Shown here: positions 1 through 9,515 of the stretch, piece after piece
Position numbering within the stretch: position 1 is the stretch's first letter
Layout: each line of letters starts with the position of its first letter
DNA from: Setophaga petechia
Lineage: Eukaryota; Chordata; Aves; Passeriformes; Parulidae
NCBI GenBank assembly: GCA_024362935.1
Contig: JANCRA010000114.1
Location: 992,001-1,056,000 of the forward strand
Direction of reading: 5' to 3'
DNA length: 64,000 nucleotides
Made by a program: the position numbers and the translations under genes
Notes under the pieces: model-generated
The model's database searches: none
What the model was told of the DNA's origin: nothing
The model's input: the letters and a program-made list of their open reading frames with translations, nothing else

Positions 1-1608
1 GGAGGTTCATCACAACGTGGGCCGGGTGTTCTTCAGTGAGGCTGACAATGGCCGTTTGCAGCCCAGCATCCACAGACTCACAGGACGTGAGTCTCCGGAG
101 CATGTCACTCACCATGGCTTGCACCTGGAGGTGGCATGGGGAAGACTTGGAGTGCTGTGCAAGGGCGCAGCTTGCCCAGCTTTCCCTAAAAAGTTCTTGC
201 CTTCCCAGCCCACTGTGATGGGGCTGAGGGGGCCCAGCAGACATGGCTTGAGGGGCTGCGTGATCCTGGGAGGCCTTCAGCCCTGGCCCCAGGCTGCTGC
301 AGAGAATAAAAGCACTTCTGTTAAAACTGCAGAGTGGGTCCAGGACTCACAGTCAGCGTGGGCATGGCCTCAGTCTCTGGGATGCCCTGTGTGATGGTGT
401 TGGTGGTGGCCATGCCCTCCGTCAGGGCCATGTCAGCCTCCTCCGTTTCCCAGTCAGAGCTGGCAGCCAGGTCAGAGGACGCTGTGCTGGCAGCAGCCTC
501 TGCCCGCAGCTTGCTGGGCCTGGGGTTGGGCTCGGCCGTGCCCTCGGGTGCGGGGCCGCTGGTCTTTGTGTGCCGAAGGCGCAGGAACCTCCGCAGTGCC
601 TGCAGCAGAAGGAAGGGCGGGAAGAGAGGAACGTTCCGTGGTCTGCTCCACTGCGGGGCCCGGCCGAGCAGTGCCAGCAGGCCCAGCCCAGGTGGGGATG
701 GCTGCAGGTACCTGCGCTGCTCTGTGGAAGCGACCACGGGTGGGCTCCTGCTCTTGAGTCCGGTCCCTGGCTGCATCTGCCAAAGAGCAAGCGCAGCCAG
801 AGCTGAGGGGCCGTGGGAGAGGCCGGAGAACACAGCGCAGCCCTGCCCTCCCCAGGCAGGGACAGCACTGCGGGTGCCCAGGTGTCACAGACATCCTCTC
901 ACTAAAAATCCTTTCTTTAGGGTTTTTCCTTCTGAGAAGCTAAGAGGCCTCAGAGACAGAATGTAAACAGTGGTTATCTGCTGCTGTGGAATGCAACAGG
1001 TCCACCTGTGATTGGCCCATCTTGGATGTGTATAATTAATAGTCAATCAAGGATGGAGCTATCTCGGACAGAGTCAGTCGGAGAGAGCTCCTTTGTTAGC
1101 ATTCTTTTCTGTTCTATTTTTAGCTTAGCTAGCCTTCTGAGGAACCTTTTCCATTCTTTTCTTTTTAGTATAGTTACAATGTAATATATATAGCATAAAA
1201 TAACAAATCAAGCCTTCTGATCATGGAGTCAACATTCTCATCTCTCCCTTTACCTGCAAAGCCCTGTGACCACTGTCACACCTGGGGACGGAGCACGGCC
1301 ATTAAGGGGGCAGCCCCAGCCCCTGTCCCATCCTGTCCATGGGCATGTCCACAGGGATGGGATGGGATGGGATGGGATGGGATGGGATGGGATGGGATGG
1401 GATGGGATGGGATGGGATGGGATGGGATGGGATGGGATGGGGCCAGGCCAGCTGCAGGCACCGGCCCTGCAGCCCAGCTCCGCCACTCACCATCCTGCAG
1501 CGGCTGCAACTGCTCCGGCTCTGCAGGCTGCTGCGCTGGGGCAGCTGCAGGGCCTTTGCTTTTCTTGCCCCGAAGCCCCTTGAACAGGCTGAGCAGTCTG
1601 CCTGCCAT
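1..1608 (-). CDS. MROH-like gene copy A, 5' part only (runs off left edge)
   Basis: This is the 5' end of a maestro HEAT-like repeat gene, read leftwards. Predicted exons are exon 1 at 1491-1608 (start codon at 1608, donor GTGAGT), exon 2 at 351-481 and the first part of exon 3 at 1-124; the rest lies outside the window. Exon 1 encodes a short basic and then Ala/Pro/Gln-rich N-terminus (MAGRLLSLFKGLRGKK). Exon 3 opens the helical HEAT-like region with VQAMVSDMLRRLT. Exon 2 has the TITQG variant. The exon 2 acceptor is the least certain splice site: it was chosen because it gives the phase exon 1 requires. The MROH assignment is from family resemblance; which member it is cannot be told here. 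Confidence 0.7.
962..1280 (+). repeat. Old solo LTR in intron 1, unit A
   Basis: An AT-rich TG...CA-bounded block of about 319 bp within a GC-rich unit. It starts TGTAAACAGTGG and ends CACTGTCACA, with an internal TAATATATATAGCATAAAATAAC segment. Text and layout resemble passerine ERV LTRs. I saw no clean target-site duplication, so its limits are approximate. Confidence 0.6.
1354..1442 (+). repeat. GGGAT minisatellite, unit A (about 17-18 copies)
   Basis: Perfect 5-bp tandem repeat, 89 bp, beginning about 50 bp inside intron 1 from the exon 1 donor. It is the longest of the seven tracts. Confidence 0.97.
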
Positions 1609-3786
1609 CTCGCTGTCTCACCTCGAGGGCACCTTCGAGACAGATGCCTCGGCAAAGGCAGCGAGTGCTGCAGTTGTGCCTTGCAGGCACCTGCAACAGA
1701 GGAGCCTCAGGAAGGCTACAGGACAGCAAGTCCTGCGCTCGAGGCCTCCTGCCGCAATGAGAGGAGACTCCTGGTGAACGATGGAGGTCACCAAGTCCCA
1801 GGGCCTGGCCACAAGGGCACGGGCCGCAGAGATGGGAGGTGCCTCGGTAAAGCTCCGAGTCACCGAATCCTGAGGTCTGGCCGTGAGGCCAGCCGCAGGA
1901 GGAACACCTTGGAAAAGCTCCGGGTCAGCAACCAATGAGCCGGCTGTGCGGGGACGCCTCACAGCACTGCTCTGTCACCTCCTGTCCTGTCGTGTGCACC
2001 GAGCACTGTGGCGTGGCCGCGTCGCTGCCAGCTCATTTGTCAGCACGTGTCACAAAGGGCTGCTCAGACACGCTGTCCCTGTCGGTTCCACGGTGAACCT
2101 GCTGCACCATGTCACAAAGGGACATGTTGCCATGTGCTCCGGGGCCATCCCCTCCCCACCCAAGGTGCCCCTGCTTGGAAGGAATCCATTGCCCCGAGTG
2201 TCTAACACAGCCCTGGACACACCACGACCCGCCAAGTGCTCGGGGAAGGACTCTCCACGGTGCCCAGCCCACACAGCCCAGCTCGCTGCTGGCCCTGGAG
2301 CAGAGCAGCTTCCAGCAAACAAGAGGCAAACGCTTCTTGCCAAGAGTTCAAACACAGCAGATAGAGAAGATGGCATGGATGTGTGCATAAAGGCCTTTGA
2401 ATTCACAGCTCTTTGAGGGGCATTTGGGGCTCTCGGCCGGACAGAGATGATCCCCCTCTGTCCTGTTCTTAAAGGTGGGGAGACACACCCTGCCGCTGGT
2501 GCTTGTCTTGGTCTCTGCAGGCCCAGGCAGATGCCAAAGCTGCTCTTCACAGCCTTCTCCCTTCCCACGCCCCTCTGCCAAGTGCACGGGGCCTCAAGAA
2601 CGGAAACGAGTGCAGGGAGCCAAAAGGAGACAGCTGCATCTACCTCACTGGGGGCACCTGGGGAAGCAGTTTGCTTGAGAAGCAAACCCCTCTCTTCCTA
2701 AGGCATTTCCCCAAAAGCATACATTTCCCAGGGAACACCAACACACACTTAAGAAACCCTGGCAAGGCTGAATGACTTCTGCACCTTGTAGCACAGGCAC
2801 TCCAGCTCGAGCTCATCTTCCTTCTCCCGAGTCTGTTTCCTCGTGTCCCTTGTGGCGCGCAGCCCGGGGCCCCCCAGAAACAAGAGCTGCCCGCTGCCCG
2901 TTCAAGTGCCCGAACTCCTGCCTGCGCTCACGGCAGCAAAACCAGGCTGTTCCCAGCCGGGGCGCGGAGCCCTGTTCTCGCAGGAGGCTCTCGTGAGCCC
3001 CTTGCCCACTGTGCACTCAGCACTTCTGCCTGCCTGCCCAGAACGCTCTTGGCACAGCAGAGCACAAGCTGGCCCGCTCTGGGCTCAGCACAGCCCAAAC
3101 ACAGGCGTGGGAAGACACAGCGGCTGTTTTGCAGCCATGCCCCAGAGGGACGGGAAGAGGCCCTGCCTCTGGTCTCACTCGGTCGGGCTTCTGACAGGGT
3201 CTGAGGCAGGCGCTGCCTGATTCCTCGCGTGTGGGGAGAGCAGAGCCGCCGGAAGCGCGCCCAGCAGGCAGGCACTGCCTGACAGCGCTGCGGCCGCTGG
3301 GACGGTTGTGCCCCCGAGGCTCAGCCACTCCGCTGCGGGCTTCTGTTGCTCTTAGGCGCACCCAGAGCTCACTGCTAGGCCACGATGGTCTCTTGTCCTG
3401 CCCTCTTCCTGTCCCTTGTGTAGTGATGGAGCATTGCTGTGCTTTCAGGAAGCTCTTTGTGGGAACTTCGGCCATTGAAAGCTCCTTTGCCCTCAGTAGA
3501 TGCCTGCACTGGAATCCCTCATGGCTGGGTTCAGAGCACGCTCAAGCTGGCTATTCTATAACCCAGGGTCCTTTTCCCCTTCAGCGTGCTCAGCATCCCC
3601 TTTAACTCCACGCCGCTGTGCAGCTGGAGCAGGAGGACAGGGACCTTTGCAGCCCGAGCTGCCCTTGCTCCTCTCTGTCCGTGCACGGAACACAGCGGGG
3701 AGGAGAACAGCAGCAGGGCCCTGCGTGTCCCCGGGCCCAGGTTTTGCGCCGCTTCAGCTCCACAGAGACGCGGGTAAAGTGAAAAA
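1609..3786. other. Intergenic spacer upstream of copy A
   Basis: GC-rich spacer of about 2.2 kb, also present at 13951-16129, 21597-23775, 43430-45607 and 51075-53252, and in part at 29223-30360 and 58720-60036. It presumably holds the promoter and 5' UTR of each gene, but I see no clear TATA box or convincing upstream exon. A reverse-strand frame near 2782-2870 reads as a charged, coil-like peptide (REKEDELELECLCYKVQ) ending at a stop. It may be a relic exon or chance. Confidence 0.6.
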
Positions 3787-4427
3787 TGTTATGAACGGAG
3801 TTTTGTTTAGTGAAAAAAACTGAATTTTGTTAAAACCAGAGTTGCTGAGGCAGAGCTGCTAGCCAGGGTTACTTGTTATGTTAACTATAAGTCGTTAGAG
3901 TTGATAGTTCTCTTTGTATCACTTAACGACCTAGCCAGGGCAGGTAAAAGCCCTATTTTGTGTTACTGGGGAGGAGAAAAGAATTACCATATGTAGATTC
4001 TGAGAAACCCAAGGTACCATGGGACTTATTGAACTTATAAAAACCCCAAAACCAACGAGCCAAATATAAAATTGAAGAATTGGAATGATTCGTGGATGTG
4101 AGGAGTGGAGTGCTGAACCTGCAGAGATGTTAGGAGACCTCAGTGCCCCCTCGCCCTGACTAAAAAGAAGCTGCCTGGGACTGGGACCTGGAGCTTGGAC
4201 GCAGGGAAAAGTGAAGAAATACCGGGGTCCCTCCCAGACGTCCCTGTGAGGAGTGGACCCCCAGCTCTGCCCCTTAGTGGACAAAGCTGCACCTCCTCCT
4301 CCTCTGAGCCACGCTGGGAAGACGACGGAGACGGCCGCCTCGTCGAACTTCCTAATCCTGAGCTGATCACTTTAATAAAGGCATTAAAAGGAGAAATAAA
4401 ACTCCTGCCCTGTTGAGTTTTATTTCA
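3787..4427 (+). repeat. ERV1 5' LTR (641 bp)
   Basis: Bounded by TGTTATGAAC and TTTATTTCA. It has a TATA-like TATAAAAA at 4036-4043 and AATAAA at 4374-4379 and 4395-4400. It lacks two short segments (about 10 bp and 7 bp near the start) that are present in the 3' LTR, and differs at roughly ten other bases. Confidence 0.93.
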
Positions 4428-4429
4428 GT

Positions 4430-4447
4430 TGGGGGCTCGTCCGGGAT
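4430..4447 (+). promoter_or_regulatory. ERV1 primer-binding site (tRNA-Pro type)
   Basis: TGGGGGCTCGTCCGGGAT, two bases after the LTR end. This is the classical proline-tRNA primer-site sequence of gammaretroviruses, and the match appears perfect. Confidence 0.93.
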
Positions 4448-5187
4448 CCGCCACGCCTGCAGAGGACACCAGGACCGGCCATCTTGGAACCTCGAGGATA
4501 GCTGGCAATCAGGACCAGAGAAGAAGATCGGCTCAGGACCAGTGACGCAGAGGAGCACCGGATTGGTGAGATCTGGTGACGGGCGAGGGAGACGAGTGAG
4601 TGAGTGTGTGAATGAGACGGAGGCCGGCAGCCGGACTTCCGAAGCGATTGTGGACCCCTCAGTACCGCGTTTCTGGACTCCTGCGAAGGGGCCAGCCGGG
4701 AACAGGGGGAAGCGTGTGGAATTGGCGTGAGTGAGTCGTCTCCTAAGGGGGAAGTAGGGCACCCCCCCTCCGGGCGTGCGGAGGAAATAGTTGTATGAGT
4801 GGCACGGCACCCCAAAGGTTCTGACAAAGGATGTCAGGCAGATTGTAAGTCCCGAAAGTCCCACGAAGGATTCGGGCAACCTCACAAGCCCTGCAGGCAT
4901 ATTAAGTCCTGGCGCAGGAGGCCAGGCACAAATAAGTCCCGAAAGTCCCACGAAGGATTCGGGCAACCTCACAAGCCCTGCAGGCATATTAAGTCCTGGT
5001 GCAGGAGGCCAGGCACAAATCCCAGCGGAAGCTCGGTAGGCTGGGAATTTGTTTTTAAGTCCTGATACGGTGTTGGAAGGTTAGGCACACTACATCAGGC
5101 AGTGTTTACAGTATAAAGTCCTGAGCTTCAGGCAGCTAAATTTTTTGAGATTACCTGTCGGTAGAGACACCTTTGAGATCTGAAGAG
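4448..5187 (+). other. ERV1 leader (packaging region) with internal duplication
   Basis: Untranslated leader of about 740 bp between the primer site and gag, where splice donor and packaging signals would be expected. It contains a direct 87-bp tandem duplication at 4847-5020. I did not identify a definite splice donor. Confidence 0.7.
4847..5020 (+). repeat. 87-bp tandem duplication in ERV1 leader
   Basis: Two copies, 4847-4933 and 4934-5020, both starting AAGTCCCGAAAGTCCCACGA. They differ at the CTGGCGCAG/CTGGTGCAG site and near the end. A weaker AAGTCCTG motif recurs downstream at 5057 and 5116. Confidence 0.93.
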
Positions 5188-6957
5188 ATGGGAGGGTGTA
5201 ATAGTAAAAAAACAGGCAAGAGACTAAGGAATATACCTCTCGGTAGCCCCTTAGGGGAACTGTTAGAAAAATGGGATTTGACAGAGGACACAAAGGGATT
5301 AGATAAGATAAAGATGATCCACTACTGTGTAGAAGTCTGGCCAGAATTAGAAATGCAAGGAGGATGGCCTTGGTGTGGGACAAGAGACAAGTGGATATGT
5401 CAGCAACTGAGTAATTATCTGACAGCTCGAGGAGATACTGATCCTGAGCAATTACTGTATGTAGATTGCTGGTTAAAGAATGCTATTGAAGACAAAGAAA
5501 TACGAATTTGTAAAGTGCAGAACAAAAAAGATGGGAATGAAGGAGGGGAGGCTGAAATTGGTAAAAGATGGGACCCCCTAGATTATTTGCCTCCTGCTGC
5601 GCCTCCACCTTACAATCCTCTTGCTCAGGCACCTCCGATGGCAGGCCCGGTTCTTCCCCCGGCTGCCATCCCATTACCGCCCCCTCAAATTCCTCCTTCT
5701 ACTCCTTCTGCACCACCACAAGTGACTACTCCACCTGCTGCATTCTCCACCCCTTCTCTAACTCCGCCTAATAACTCTTTTCCCCCTGCTATCGCTGTCC
5801 CTTTACCTCCTCCTAGTTGGGATACAAATGCCTCCTTGTCCGGTACACCTGCTGATCTGCAGAAAGTTCAGGGTAACCCGGATATCCCTAGTTTGGCATC
5901 TGAAGATGGGCCTTACTGTGGTACTAGATCCAAGACCTCTAAGGCAGAGAGACTTTTTCCCCTCAGAGAAGTTCCTATGGGAGGAGCAGTGGGAGGTGTT
6001 GGCTTTGTGAATACTCCTCTAACAGCTTCTGAAGTGAGGGGATTTAAGAAAGAGTTGGGACAGTTAGTTGAGGACCCGGTGGGCATAGCCAACCAAGTGG
6101 ATCAATTCTTAGGTCCAAATATCTACACTTGGGGGGAGATGAATTCTATTTTAAATATATTATTCTCCTCAGAAGAGGTACAGATGATTAGGGCGGCTGG
6201 CATAAGACTTTGGGAGAGAGATAACCGTCCAGGACCCCAGGTGCAATCCGGTGAACAAAAATTGCCCCTAACAGATCCCAACTGGAACCCTAATCAGGAG
6301 GAGGGGAGGAAGGCCATGATGGAATATAGATCTTTAATGATTCGGGGGATCAAAGAGTCAGTTCCCAAAGGAACTAATACCAAATTGGCATTTGAGGGTA
6401 CACAAGAAAAGGATGAAACTCCTGCTGCTTGGCTTAATCGCCTAAAGCGGAACTTCCAGTTATACTCTAGAATAGACCCAGACACCACAGAAGGTCAAAT
6501 GCTACTGAAAGTCCAATATGTTACCAAATCTTGGCCAGATATACGGAGGAAACTGGAAAAGATTGAAGAATGGCAAAACAGGGACATTAATGAGTTATTA
6601 AGGGAGGCATTGAAGGTGTATTTAAGGAGGGACGAAGAAAAGGCAAAGGCCAAAGCTAGAATCATGGTCGCTGTGGCTAGAGAAAGCGGGGGAGCAAGCA
6701 ATTCTATACCACGATCCAAGGTGGTAAAAGATAGTGTGGGGTGGGTAGGTCCACCACCAGGAGGAGGTAAAGATAGGCCTCTCAGGCAGTCAAGTACAAG
6801 AGAAATGGAGAGACCTCAAACCTCTGAGAGTGAAAAGCGCTGCTCTTATTGTGAAGAAGCAGGACACATCAGGAGGTTTTGTAAGAAGCTCAGTCTCGAT
6901 GTGGCAATAGCCAGGGAACAAGATAACTTAGAAAGAGTTCTTAGAGGTGATGATTAG
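5188..6957 (+). CDS. gag: ERV1 Gag polyprotein
   Basis: An open frame of 589 residues from the ATG at 5188, chosen because it places MGGC at the N-terminus, giving a Gly2 myristoylation site; the frame is open a little upstream but without ATG. Order of regions: matrix about 1-110; a proline-rich linker with a PPPY late-domain motif near residue 135; capsid about 250-490, with the expected gammaretroviral-like helical text and a highly charged C-terminal stretch; one CCHC zinc knuckle (CSYCEEAGHIRRFC) at 552-565. The stop is TAG followed by GGG, and pol sequence follows, as in viruses that make Gag-Pol by stop-codon read-through. Length is close to normal for the group and I saw no internal break. 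Confidence 0.9.
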   Translation: MGGCNSKKTGKRLRNIPLGSPLGELLEKWDLTEDTKGLDKIKMIHYCVEVWPELEMQGGWPWCGTRDKWICQQLSNYLTARGDTDPEQLLYVDCWLKNAIEDKEIRICKVQNKKDGNEGGEAEIGKRWDPLDYLPPAAPPPYNPLAQAPPMAGPVLPPAAIPLPPPQIPPSTPSAPPQVTTPPAAFSTPSLTPPNNSFPPAIAVPLPPPSWDTNASLSGTPADLQKVQGNPDIPSLASEDGPYCGTRSKTSKAERLFPLREVPMGGAVGGVGFVNTPLTASEVRGFKKELGQLVEDPVGIANQVDQFLGPNIYTWGEMNSILNILFSSEEVQMIRAAGIRLWERDNRPGPQVQSGEQKLPLTDPNWNPNQEEGRKAMMEYRSLMIRGIKESVPKGTNTKLAFEGTQEKDETPAAWLNRLKRNFQLYSRIDPDTTEGQMLLKVQYVTKSWPDIRRKLEKIEEWQNRDINELLREALKVYLRRDEEKAKAKARIMVAVARESGGASNSIPRSKVVKDSVGWVGPPPGGGKDRPLRQSSTREMERPQTSESEKRCSYCEEAGHIRRFCKKLSLDVAIAREQDNLERVLRGDD

Positions 6958-8047
6958 GGGTGTCAGGGGCTTTCAACATCTAGAAGAGCCCTTGGTAAAC
7001 TTTAAAGTGGGACCCCTAAATGAAGAATTTGAATTTTAGTTGATACAGGAGCAGATAAGTCCTGTCTCAACAAAATACCGAAAGGTATGGAAATTGGGAG
7101 AAAATTCTGTGAAGTTTTAGGTGCTGGAGGAAAACCATTTAGAGCATCAGTGATTGAAGATGTAAAAATAATTAGAAACGCAAGAGAGTGGGAAGCTAAT
7201 TTCATTTATCTGCCTAAACTCGAAAAAGTTTGTTAGGAAGGGATCTGCAAGTTCATTTGGGGTCGGGATTGTTCCAAAAGAGGGGAGGATGGTAGTATCC
7301 CCAGATATGGAATGGTGAACACTATAGACTCAGACCGAGGCCCACATTTTATGTCCTGAACATTGCAAAATATAATTGAAGCATTAGGAATAAAATGGAA
7401 ATTACATACTCCGTGGCACCCCCAGAGTTCTGGGAGAGTAGAGCGGATGAAACAAAAATGAATTGGCTAAAATGCTTACCCCTAGCGCTTTTGCGCATCA
7501 GAATAAGACCTCGGTCTGACATAAGAATTTCACCTTATGAAATGATGTTTGGGCTGCCATTTCTGTTAACACCATATAGCACGGGAGACTATCTAGAAGC
7601 GGAAGAAGCTACAAGAAAGTATTTGGAGGAACTCTGGAAGGACTTAGAAAAAAGGGATACCTCCCCCAAACTTCCCCTCTGGACACAAAGGTTCATAACA
7701 TTAGCCCAGGAGATTGGGTTTTGATAAAATCGTGGAATGCAGGATCATTAATGCCTAAATTTGAAGGCCCCTTTCAGGTACTCCTCATCACTAATTCGGC
7801 TGTGCGGACCAGGGAAAAAGGTTGGACTCACATTACGAGAATAAAAGGGCCAGTTTCACCCCCAGGTACGGGACCAGATACGGCATCAGCTTCTCCCTCT
7901 GGCATTGGGCCAGACACCACACCACTCTCACCTCTGGGCACTGGACAAGAGTCAACCACATCACAAGTGAATTCACCTCAGTATACTGTAATAAAAGGAC
8001 CAAAAGATTTAAAGTTGACTCTCAGGAGGAAGAGTCAAAAAGACTGA
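6958..8047 (+). pseudogene. pol: ERV1 pol remnant (protease fragment joined to integrase C-terminal part)
   Basis: A protease active-site text LVDTGAD lies at 7036-7056, reached only after in-frame stops (7003, 7021) and frame changes downstream of gag. By about 7300 the sequence is already integrase core (DSDRGPHF, then HPQSSGRVER), interrupted by a TGA near 7358. The C-terminal integrase follows in changed frames, including SPYEMMFGLP and a GPY/F-like segment (KFEGPFQVLL) around 7755-7785. Reverse transcriptase, RNase H and the N-terminal integrase are absent: a deletion of well over 2 kb relative to a normal pol. Non-functional. Confidence 0.88.
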
Positions 8048-8360
8048 ACGGTATGAGAAAATAATTGGTATTGGAGTTATAACATAGCTTAAAATGTTAA
8101 AAATGTTTCAAGACAGTTCTGTATGTAAAATAAGTTTGTGGAAGGTTTGAAATGGTAAATAAGCAATTCTAGTTTACCCGATTTAAAAACTCCTAGTTAA
8201 TCCTCTGCAGAGCACTCCCCCAGGAGAAATCAAAATTAGCAGGGAACAGACCAAGAGGGACTTTGCCAGAGAAGCAGGTAAAAGGGACTCTAAAGAGCTC
8301 GGAAGCTTCTTCTCAGTGAGATTCCCCAAGAGGCAAGGCCGGGTGGGCAGGCTGTGCAAG

Positions 8361-9515
8361 ATGACCCATACCGGACTCTTGGGAAGGGTAGCAATGATGG
8401 CTCTGATTGCTGGTGGTGCTCTGGGGAGCCCAGGAGAGCCGTGCAGTGAGTGCTACCAACCCCTCCATGAAGAGAAAGAAGTGAGCTGCTTGCATAGAGT
8501 CCACATCAGTCCTAACCCTAATTGTGGTGACCTCTCTCAATTGGTCTTTTATCAGAAAAATAGAATAAATTGGATAACACAGAATACTGCCACTTTTAGG
8601 CAGTCACTCCTGGGAGAGGGCCCTGTAAGAGGAGCTTGGTTGTGCTTTGAATATGATGCTGCTGAAGCAAACTCAGTAGATCTGGTAAGAAAAATAGTTT
8701 GTAACAGGTATTTAAAAAATTTGAGTACTCGGTGGATTCCAGGAAGTCTAAATAAATTAGACTCTGTTGAGAAAAGAGACAAGTGTACCCACCATGAAGC
8801 ACATGAAGCTCATAAGTGTACTGAAAAAAAGGTGAACCCCGTTAAGAAAATGGAAGAACTGTGTGAATATAGAAAATGCCCAACAGAAATTGATGACACA
8901 TTTCAGGACAACTCTAAATACTTGGTTTTGACCTCTGACTTTACAGCATACACTGAATTGTCAATGGACTGGTCTAGCAGCTATGCCGCTAAAGAAACTG
9001 GATCAAGTTTAGGAGTTCCTATATACAACAATGTTAAAGAGCAAAGTTCAATAGAAATTGAAAAGATCCAGAATTGTAGAGGCTGGGTTCAAACCCCAGT
9101 ACCTATGTTAAACAGAATTATCAGGCTCCAAGCAGTATTGGAGATTAAGAATGCAATTATTAGAAACATTTCAAAAGAGGTGAGAAGATTAACATGTGTT
9201 AACACTCAAAAACAAACTCCTACACCTGATTCCAGTTGGTGGGATAACCTAAGGATTTTCAAAAAGGAGGTATGGGAAAAAGTAGACCTTTTCACTGTGG
9301 GTATACTTGTAAAATTGCTCTGTTTACTATGTTTATTTTTGTGTTTTATTAAAATAGTAGTATTAGCTGTACAAACCAACCTGAAGAAGCCAAGAAAAGT
9401 AACAAAGTTAAATAACCATGATTACCAGAGTGCTCGGGAGATTCTTGATCAATACAAATTGCAAGTTGATGCGAGCTTTAACTCGATCAAAGTAAAAGAG
9501 GCGGGTCTGTTATGA
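8361..9515 (+). CDS. env: ERV1 Env-like glycoprotein, shortened
   Basis: Open frame of 384 residues from ATG 8361; upstream in-frame codons lack an ATG. A hydrophobic signal peptide occupies about residues 5-24 (LLGRVAMMALIAGG). The ectodomain has scattered cysteines but no evident CWLC motif, furin site, fusion peptide or CX6CC motif. Near 250-290 it has transmembrane-subunit-like helix text (LNRIIRLQAVLEI). One strong membrane span lies at about 318-345 (VGILVKLLCLLCLFLCFIKI), followed by a cytoplasmic tail of about 40 residues. It is shorter than usual class I Env (about 500-650) and looks internally deleted or strongly diverged. The stop lies inside the 3' LTR. A spliced mRNA would be needed to express it; unverified. 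Confidence 0.75.
   Translation: MTHTGLLGRVAMMALIAGGALGSPGEPCSECYQPLHEEKEVSCLHRVHISPNPNCGDLSQLVFYQKNRINWITQNTATFRQSLLGEGPVRGAWLCFEYDAAEANSVDLVRKIVCNRYLKNLSTRWIPGSLNKLDSVEKRDKCTHHEAHEAHKCTEKKVNPVKKMEELCEYRKCPTEIDDTFQDNSKYLVLTSDFTAYTELSMDWSSSYAAKETGSSLGVPIYNNVKEQSSIEIEKIQNCRGWVQTPVPMLNRIIRLQAVLEIKNAIIRNISKEVRRLTCVNTQKQTPTPDSSWWDNLRIFKKEVWEKVDLFTVGILVKLLCLLCLFLCFIKIVVLAVQTNLKKPRKVTKLNNHDYQSAREILDQYKLQVDASFNSIKVKEAGLL
9491..9505 (+). other. ERV1 probable polypurine tract
   Basis: Purine-rich AGTAAAAGAGGCGGG just before the 3' LTR, in the expected place for plus-strand priming. The tract is short and interrupted. Confidence 0.45.

Larger units (their letters stand above)
1..3786 (-). repeat. Tandem array unit A, partial
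   Basis: This is the right-hand part of an array unit, carrying copy A exons 1-3 and its upstream spacer. It ends where the ERV1 5' LTR begins. The last array bases (GTGAAAAA) match 16122-16129, about 10 bp beyond the reverse-strand poly(A) signal of a normal unit. A private 4-bp difference (CAGAGTCAGTCGG where other units have CAGAGTCGG) lies in the intronic LTR. Confidence 0.9.

Noticed and set aside
1339..1938. Open frames through the GGGAT tract reading WDGMG repeats (and SHPIP repeats on the other strand)
   Set aside because: A 5-bp repeat without stops keeps every frame open. The region is intron 1 plus the start of exon 1 of the minus-strand gene.
4195..4416. Small open frame inside the ERV1 LTR, repeated at 9936
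   Set aside because: It lies wholly within both LTRs, ends near the poly(A) region and shows no protein features.
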